From contig CM037462.1 of NCBI GenBank assembly GCA_021014325.1, positions 21,534,135-21,598,134 of the forward strand: 64,000 bases of DNA. Direction: 5' to 3'. Numbering within the stretch: the first letter of the stretch is position 1; each line of letters starts with the position of its first letter. Under the pieces are notes generated by a model. That model saw only the letters and a program-made list of their open reading frames with translations. It made no database searches and was not told where the DNA came from. The position numbers and the translations under genes are program-made. The stretch comes from Plazaster borealis (Eukaryota > Echinodermata > Asteroidea > Forcipulatida > Labidiasteridae). Positions 61,301-64,000 of this stretch are shown here, in pieces.

Positions 61301-63071
61301 GGACTTGTTAAGGATAAAGCGCTGGCGGAAATGAAGGCTTAATAAAACATTTTGAAGCACACTTTCAATGGTAGAGTCTTACGTCAATGTCTCAATCTCA
61401 CAGGTAAGCGCGCACGAGAGAACTGAAGACTTTACACGAGATACACAATGAGTCCGACTATAGTGCTGTCCAAAATGTCATCTTTGATTTGGTAACAAGT
61501 TATAATGGATTGTTTATAAATACATAATTAATACTTCAATTTGTAATTTCACAACCAAGATGAGTTGATCAACGTACATCTTGTGTCACAGTGTGGACCA
61601 CTGAATCCTGGTGCGCAGATACATTCTCCGGTCTTATCATCACACTGACCGCCATTATAACAGAATGGACAGTTATTATCGCACGATGGACCCCATTTAT
61701 TGGGAGAGCACTCTGAAAAAGAAATTGATCAAACAGGTCTTTATTACTATCAATTTAATTAAACTCAAACCAACACTAAAACAAATGTTTTTAATGGGCT
61801 ATCGATGCCATGGTCATACTATCAAGTAACGTGCAGTTGGAAAGGGTTTTTTTTTATGTGAAGAGTGGGTCTGTGACTAGGCATTACATTTTGTGGCATT
61901 GGAAGATACTGGTCTGAAAAGTTTGAAAGATTTGAAGACAGGTGTTATTGCAATCTAAATATTAACCTCATCACTAATAATTGATGAGGACATAGATACA
62001 CAATAAAGTGTTTGATCCCAACAAAACCCGTTTTAAAATCATTTTTAATGATTTGATTTGAAAACACCAACAACCTAACTGCCTAGTCAATTCAATGAAA
62101 CAAAATCTGTTAGAAACCAATGGGAGACTTTGGAACACTAGGTGGCAGCAGACTTACCAGGTAAATTTCCATTGTTTGCATAGTTCTGAGCATGCGCATA
62201 ATTACAGAGAACAATGGATTTACCTGGTAAGTCTGCTGCCACCTAGTGTCACCAAAAGTCTCCCATTGGAGTAGGTTGATTTTTTGTCAAGGGGTTCATA
62301 ATGTAACACTTAAAATAGATGTGTCATCTAAGAACCGATAAAGCATAAAATAATACTCAAGTGCAGACTCTCCTCTTTGGGCTGTAATATACAGGATGGT
62401 TTATTAAACACTGTCTGGCTTTACAAAGATGTTGAGTGAAGTGCAGATACTAGCAAGTAAGGATAGACAAATACTGGATCGGGCCACAGTGCAAGATCTT
62501 GCACTGGGCTAACCAGGAGGGTCTGTCAATAAGTGCAGAACAGAGAAGAATAAACTGAATATGAGACATAAGGGCATTTTATACTAAAGTTGTGGGGAAA
62601 GATAGGTGGGCATTGTGGTCGTAAATTTGTCAAGTTCTGGACACTGGTGTCTGGGTGGGCATTGGTTTAATTAGGATGGGGTGCTTGTGAGATTGGGGGA
62701 GGTGTGGGGTAAAACAAAATAACAAGCTTACAATAATAATGGATACATCTGTGACCCATTACAGAATAAAGAAGCTCTTTTTTATAAGAATAAAAAAACT
62801 AAATCATGTGGCAACTTACGTCTTACAAGTAGCTTCGTAAGTGCATGGTTCTGTAGAAGATGTCTACCATCTATGTAGCATTCATAGATACCAGCATGAT
62901 TGAGTTGGACATTAGGTATAGTGACGCTTGATTGGCCATTCCATGCAGTGACGACATCTCCATTGTGTCTCCATCGAAGCTCAGACAGTAATCCGTCATG
63001 CTGTGTCATTGTCAATGTTACATCCTCTCCAGCACTCGTAGTCAAGGTGGATGAGGCTGGAGATACATCAC
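35994..63071 (-). CDS. Receptor-type protein tyrosine phosphatase with Tie-like ectodomain (5' end outside the window)
   Basis: A single-pass membrane receptor with tandem PTP domains. Thirty exons placed, 5' to 3' (about 4.0 kb of coding sequence): 63071-62820, 61712-61578, 60644-60498, 59599-59461, 58206-58069, 56248-56195, 55460-55146, 54162-54047, 53795-53588, 53042-52939, 52271-52028, 51316-51277, 50353-50257, 49783-49725, 48431-48112, 47047-46960, 46162-46086, 45766-45730, 44783-44686, 44283-44158, 43140-42992, 41942-41807, 41202-41065, 40377-40278, 39866-39790, 39337-39203, 38892-38761, 38092-37947, 37333-37198, 36065-35994 (stop TAG at 35996-35994). All have GT-AG borders and matching phases except the join 52939/52271: the frame needs a further small exon there, or an acceptor at 52240. 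The signal peptide and any further Ig exons lie beyond 64000. It would sense an extracellular ligand and modulate tyrosine phosphorylation. The whole model is inference from splice signals and homology. Confidence 0.88.
36590..37258. repeat. ~62-bp minisatellite made of an exon end plus its splice donor
   Basis: About ten units of 62-67 bp with CTGTGACTGCACCAATCCAT, GACGTGAGACTCTGAGTT and CCTAACGGTAAAGTCAGCTT. The rightmost unit overlaps the 3' end of the exon 37333-37198 and its donor; on the minus strand each unit holds SRHGLVQSQ coding sequence followed by GTAAGCTGAC. It fills most of the last intron. Confidence 0.9.
38550..38700. mobile_element. Short TIR element (MITE), copy 2
   Basis: GGCAGCCATATCTAAATTGG...GCTACAGCTAC at the left, inverted at the right (GCTGTAGCCATCAATTCAGA). 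Same family as 1638-1772, in opposite orientation by the CATCATGCGTTGAAG phrase. Lies in an intron of the receptor gene. Confidence 0.55.
41065..47047 (-). CDS. Receptor phosphatase: PTP domain 1 (D1), WPN variant
   Basis: Exons 47047-46960 to 41202-41065. In order: [103 protein letters not shown] and [16 protein letters not shown]. The P-loop [10 protein letters not shown] is complete (catalytic Cys followed five residues later by Arg), as is the Q-loop-like TPAQY. The WPD loop, however, reads WPN (codons TGG CCT AAT near 43073), replacing the general-acid Asp by Asn. In classical PTPs such a change lowers turnover strongly and favours substrate trapping. Confidence 0.9.
42898..42960 (-). 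mobile_element. Fragment of tRNA-derived SINE (family A)
   Basis: AGAGCGGCACTCGAACCTG and the preceding TTTGGGCTTAACAAAG match the B-box half and tail of the SINE at 9236-9346. Intronic. Confidence 0.45.
43300..43760 (-). repeat. Intronic interspersed repeat with (TTA)n end
   Basis: Starts at a (TAA)n run (43300-43330) and contains TATAGCGCCACACACAGGTT and TCTAGAAGCGCTTAACAAG, which on the minus strand form a LINE/SINE-like 3' tail with (TTA)n. No reading frame is recognisable. Confidence 0.45.
43780..44025 (-). mobile_element. tRNA-Leu-derived SINE (family B), minus orientation
   Basis: Carries the inverted family tail (CCGTCACTCAGTGACGCTCA, AGGCGCTT), the body (TTTACAAGGTGCTGTGGCGC) and the B box (GTCACGACCGGGACTCGAAC). 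The A-box end is missing. Confidence 0.7.
46290..46910 (+). repeat. ~47-51 bp minisatellite, split by a ~200-bp unrelated segment
   Basis: Units of CAGAGGGCAGTGGAGGACAG, AGAGGCATGGAGAAAGATTG and TTACAAA occur in two blocks (46310-46390 and 46605-46900). The block between (46391-46600) contains CCCTGTCTTTATCC and its inverse nearby. The 189-codon plus-strand ORF here is repeat read-through. Intronic on the receptor gene. Confidence 0.8.
47353..47490 (+). mobile_element. Truncated tRNA-Leu-derived SINE
   Basis: TGTCTTGACCGAGGCAGTCA, ACTCAAGTTCATGAT and TTCGCATCCCGGTCACGACA correspond to the tRNA-like head of the family; the body is cut after about 40 bp. Intronic. Confidence 0.6.
47830..48055. 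repeat. ~64-bp tandem repeat, three to four units
   Basis: Units contain GTAGACATTCACTGTAGAAA, ATATGTGAACGTCCAACATC and CAATACCGATGTGCAAGGT with substitutions; a lone diverged unit lies at 47527-47575. Intronic. Confidence 0.75.
48112..49783 (-). CDS. Receptor phosphatase: juxtamembrane segment with Ala/Pro/Thr repeat
   Basis: Exon 49783-49725 gives [19 protein letters not shown]. Exon 48431-48112 gives [15 protein letters not shown], then a tract of about 10 near-repeats of ATAP/ATAQ (48245-48345), then a basic RPKVNKKKQ and [16 protein letters not shown], the usual lead-in to the first PTP domain, ending GFLFDYE. The ATAP tract is encoded by a 12-bp coding minisatellite and is unusual for a cytoplasmic juxtamembrane region; Thr-rich tracts could be phosphorylated or O-GlcNAc modified. 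Two nearby tyrosines (NPYDLDYE) are possible docking sites. Confidence 0.8.
48551..48920. mobile_element. 370-bp MITE with 25-bp TIRs
   Basis: TTAAAGGCACTGAACACGTT followed by TGGTA is mirrored by TACCAAACGTGTACAGTGCC followed by TTTAA. TTAA at both ends may be the target duplication. A related partial copy starts at 26413. Intronic. Confidence 0.75.
49541..49691. mobile_element. ~150-bp MITE-like element with AT-rich TIRs
   Basis: ATAACTATAAATAAATAGTA is mirrored exactly by TACTATTTATTTATAGTTAT. Inside is GTTGGCTCTGAAAAGAGCC and, on the minus strand, CTGAAGACGAGCAGAGTATA followed by CTGTTCGAAACGTCGAGA. Intronic. Confidence 0.6.
49940..50200. repeat. Interspersed repeat with TGCTTAAGCAG / CCCCAATTTCATAGAG modules
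   Basis: Two facing pieces around GGGCCCCAATTTCATAGAGG; similar text (AAGCACACAAACTTGCCAAG, TTGCTTAGCAGAAATAGGCT) occurs at 34240-34310. Intronic, no ORF. Confidence 0.4.
50257..51316 (-). CDS. Receptor phosphatase: end of ectodomain and transmembrane exon
   Basis: Exon 51316-51277 (40 bp) encodes [13 protein letters not shown]. Exon 50353-50257 encodes [20 protein letters not shown] followed by [13 protein letters not shown]: a hydrophobic helix of about 22 residues stopped by basic residues, which sets the topology (N-terminus outside). The acceptor at 50353, with a good pyrimidine tract, is chosen over the nearer one at 50343 because only it keeps the frame. Confidence 0.85.
52028..55460 (-). 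CDS. Receptor phosphatase: three FN3 domains
   Basis: FN3-1 is one exon, 55460-55146 ([20 protein letters not shown] and [17 protein letters not shown]). FN3-2 is split over 54162-54047 ([20 protein letters not shown]) and 53795-53588 ([27 protein letters not shown]). FN3-3 is split over 53042-52939 ([20 protein letters not shown]), 52271-52028 ([34 protein letters not shown]) and 51316-51277. FN3-3 is of the membrane-proximal type found in receptor phosphatases (FTVGDG...NKPL). The frame across 52939/52271 is unresolved (see the gene entry). Confidence 0.8.
56195..56248 (-). CDS. Receptor phosphatase: small Cys-containing exon
   Basis: 54-bp phase-1 exon reading [18 protein letters not shown], the remains or start of a further EGF-like loop that links the EGF block to the first FN3 domain. 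The NCT is a possible N-glycosylation site. Confidence 0.7.
56440..56545 (+). mobile_element. tRNA-derived SINE (family A), 5'-degraded
   Basis: CTCCTGGTAGAGCACCGGCA, CGTTAATCCGGAGGTCGCAT, GTTCAAAGCCC and the tail TATTCAACCCAACATTATTG match the copies at 9236-9346 and 11843-12074. Intronic. Confidence 0.65.
56578..57862. repeat. 38-bp intronic minisatellite, about 30 units
   Basis: Unit: CTGGTGATCAAGTGTACGGT, CTGTCATGCACAAATTCT. Many units are exact; a recurrent shorter variant of about 30 bp (GTCATGCATTCTCTGG) and variants with ACACATTG or GGGCTGT occur in an ordered pattern, suggesting blockwise duplication. Interrupted by unique sequence at about 56775-56965. It lies in the intron between the last EGF exon (58069) and the exon 56248-56195. 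Confidence 0.9.
58069..61712 (-). CDS. Receptor phosphatase: four EGF-like exons of Tie/laminin type
   Basis: Exons 61712-61578 ([35 protein letters not shown]), 60644-60498 ([31 protein letters not shown]), 59599-59461 ([31 protein letters not shown]) and 58206-58069 ([31 protein letters not shown]). Each begins and ends in phase 1, the symmetrical class that allows exon shuffling and skipping. The first module's WGPSC...[14 protein letters not shown] and the second's [17 protein letters not shown] are the pattern of Tie receptor EGF repeats. Known Tie proteins have kinase tails; here the tail is a phosphatase. Confidence 0.85.
62117..62269. mobile_element. 153-bp palindromic MITE
   Basis: CCAATGGGAGACTTTGGAAC, ACTAGGTGGCAGCAGACTTA and CCAGGTAAATTTCCATTGT on the left pair with the inverted sequence on the right, leaving a central loop of about 35 bases. 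Arms of about 58 bp differ at few positions. Intronic, between the Ig and first EGF exons. Confidence 0.8.
62820..63071 (-). CDS. Receptor phosphatase: Ig domain exon
   Basis: Phase-1 exon of 252 bp encoding one Ig-like domain: [36 protein letters not shown] (Ig core Trp in RWRHNG), and [11 protein letters not shown] (the D/N-x-G-x-Y-x-C motif). The first Ig cysteine is not in its usual place: the expected strand-B position reads VTLTMTQH. This resembles Ig domains that precede the EGF block in Tie receptors. The 5' border of this exon is the unit amplified in the 112-bp array at 63072-64000. Confidence 0.8.
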
Positions 63072-64000
63072 CTACAATTAATAATAAGCTCATGTTGATG
63101 GACCGTTATATAACTGTGTCATTGTCAATGTTACATCCTCTCCAGCACTCGTAGTCAAGGTGGATGAGGCTGGAGATACATCACCTACAATCAATATTAA
63201 GCTCAGTTGATGGACCGTTATATAACTGTGTCATTGTCAATGTTACATCCTCTCCAGCACTCGTAGTCAAGGTGGATGAGGCTGGAGATACATCACCTAC
63301 AATCAATAATAAGCTCAGTTGATGGACCGTTATATAACTGTGTCATTGTCAATGTTACATCCTCTCCAGCACTCGTAGTCAAGGTGGATGAGGCTGGAGA
63401 TACGTCACCTACAATCAATAATAAGCTCAGCTGATGGACCGTTATATAACTGTGTCATTGTCAATGTTACATCCTCTCCAGCACTCGTAGTCAAGGTGGA
63501 TGAGGCTGGAGATACGTCACCTACAATCAATAATAAGCTCAGTTGATGAACCGTTATATAACTGTGTCATTGTCAATGTTACATCCTCTCCAGCACTCGT
63601 AGTCAAGGTGGATGAGGCTGGAGATACGTCACCTACAATCAATAATAAGCTCAGTTGATGGACCGTTATATAACTGTGTCATTGTCAATGTTACATCCTC
63701 TCCAGCACTCGTCGTCAATGTGGATGAGGCTGGAGATACATCACCTACAATCAATAATAAGCTCAGTTGATGGACCGTTATATAACTGTGTCATTGTCAA
63801 TGTTACATCCTCTCCAGCACTCGTAGTCAAGGTGGATGAAGCTGGAGATACATCACCTACAATCAATAATAAGCTCAGTTGATGGACCGTTATATAATTG
63901 TGTCATTGTCAATGTTACATCCTCTCCAGCACTCGTAGTCAAGGTGGATGAGGCTGGAGATACATCACCTACAATCAATAATAAGCTCAGTTGATGGACC
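63072..64000. repeat. 112-bp minisatellite made of a splice acceptor plus the start of the Ig exon
   Basis: Eight further copies of the unit GTGTCATTGTCAATGTTACA, TCCTCTCCAGCACTCGTAGT, CAAGGTGGATGAGGCTGGAG, ATACATCACCTACAATCAAT, AATAAGCTCAGTTGATGGAC, CGTTATATAACT start at 63114, 63226, 63338, 63450, 63562, 63674, 63786 and 63898 (period 112, first step 113). The array continues beyond the window edge. On the minus strand each unit holds ATTGATTGTAG followed by the first 70 or so bases of the Ig exon. Confidence 0.95.

Overview
The window is nuclear DNA from a marine invertebrate deuterostome, most likely an echinoderm. This rests on small exons in long AT-rich introns, SINEs with (TTA)n tails, a Penelope-like retroelement, and a receptor phosphatase with Tie-like extracellular modules. 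The species cannot be told from the sequence.

Positions 1-35,900 are dominated by mobile elements. The main units are: (i) a 6.3 kb long-inverted-repeat (foldback) element at 2613-8950, whose core carries an intact ORF for a two-finger C2H2 zinc-finger protein with an acidic repeat tail; (ii) a 5'-truncated LINE (9925-11058) inserted in a hAT transposase fragment; (iii) a three-level nest in which a TIR element (13831-22670) was split by a Penelope-like element (13850-20921, 16-bp target duplication), itself split by an internally deleted Ty3/Gypsy element (14993-17697). The Penelope terminal repeats carry three type I hammerhead ribozymes. Further right are a solo LTR of the same Gypsy family (25288-26228), an internally deleted hAT element with TIRs and a target duplication (26790-27847), several MITEs, and tRNA-derived SINEs. 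One probable signal-peptide first exon of a minus-strand gene lies at 12931-13024.

Positions 35,994-63,071 and beyond hold one large minus-strand gene: a receptor-type protein tyrosine phosphatase. I could place 30 exons. They encode one Ig domain, four EGF-like modules of Tie receptor type, a short Cys-rich exon, three FN3 domains, one transmembrane helix, an Ala/Pro/Thr-rich juxtamembrane repeat and two tandem PTP domains. The first exons, including the signal peptide, lie past the right edge. D1 keeps the catalytic Cys/Arg signature but has WPN in place of WPD; D2 has lost the P-loop Arg and the His before Cys. Two minisatellites, in the last intron and upstream of the Ig exon, are built from copies of exon-intron boundaries, so they carry arrays of splice sites. 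The introns also hold a 38-bp minisatellite, SINEs, MITEs and a palindrome.

All calls come from reading the sequence. No database search was possible.
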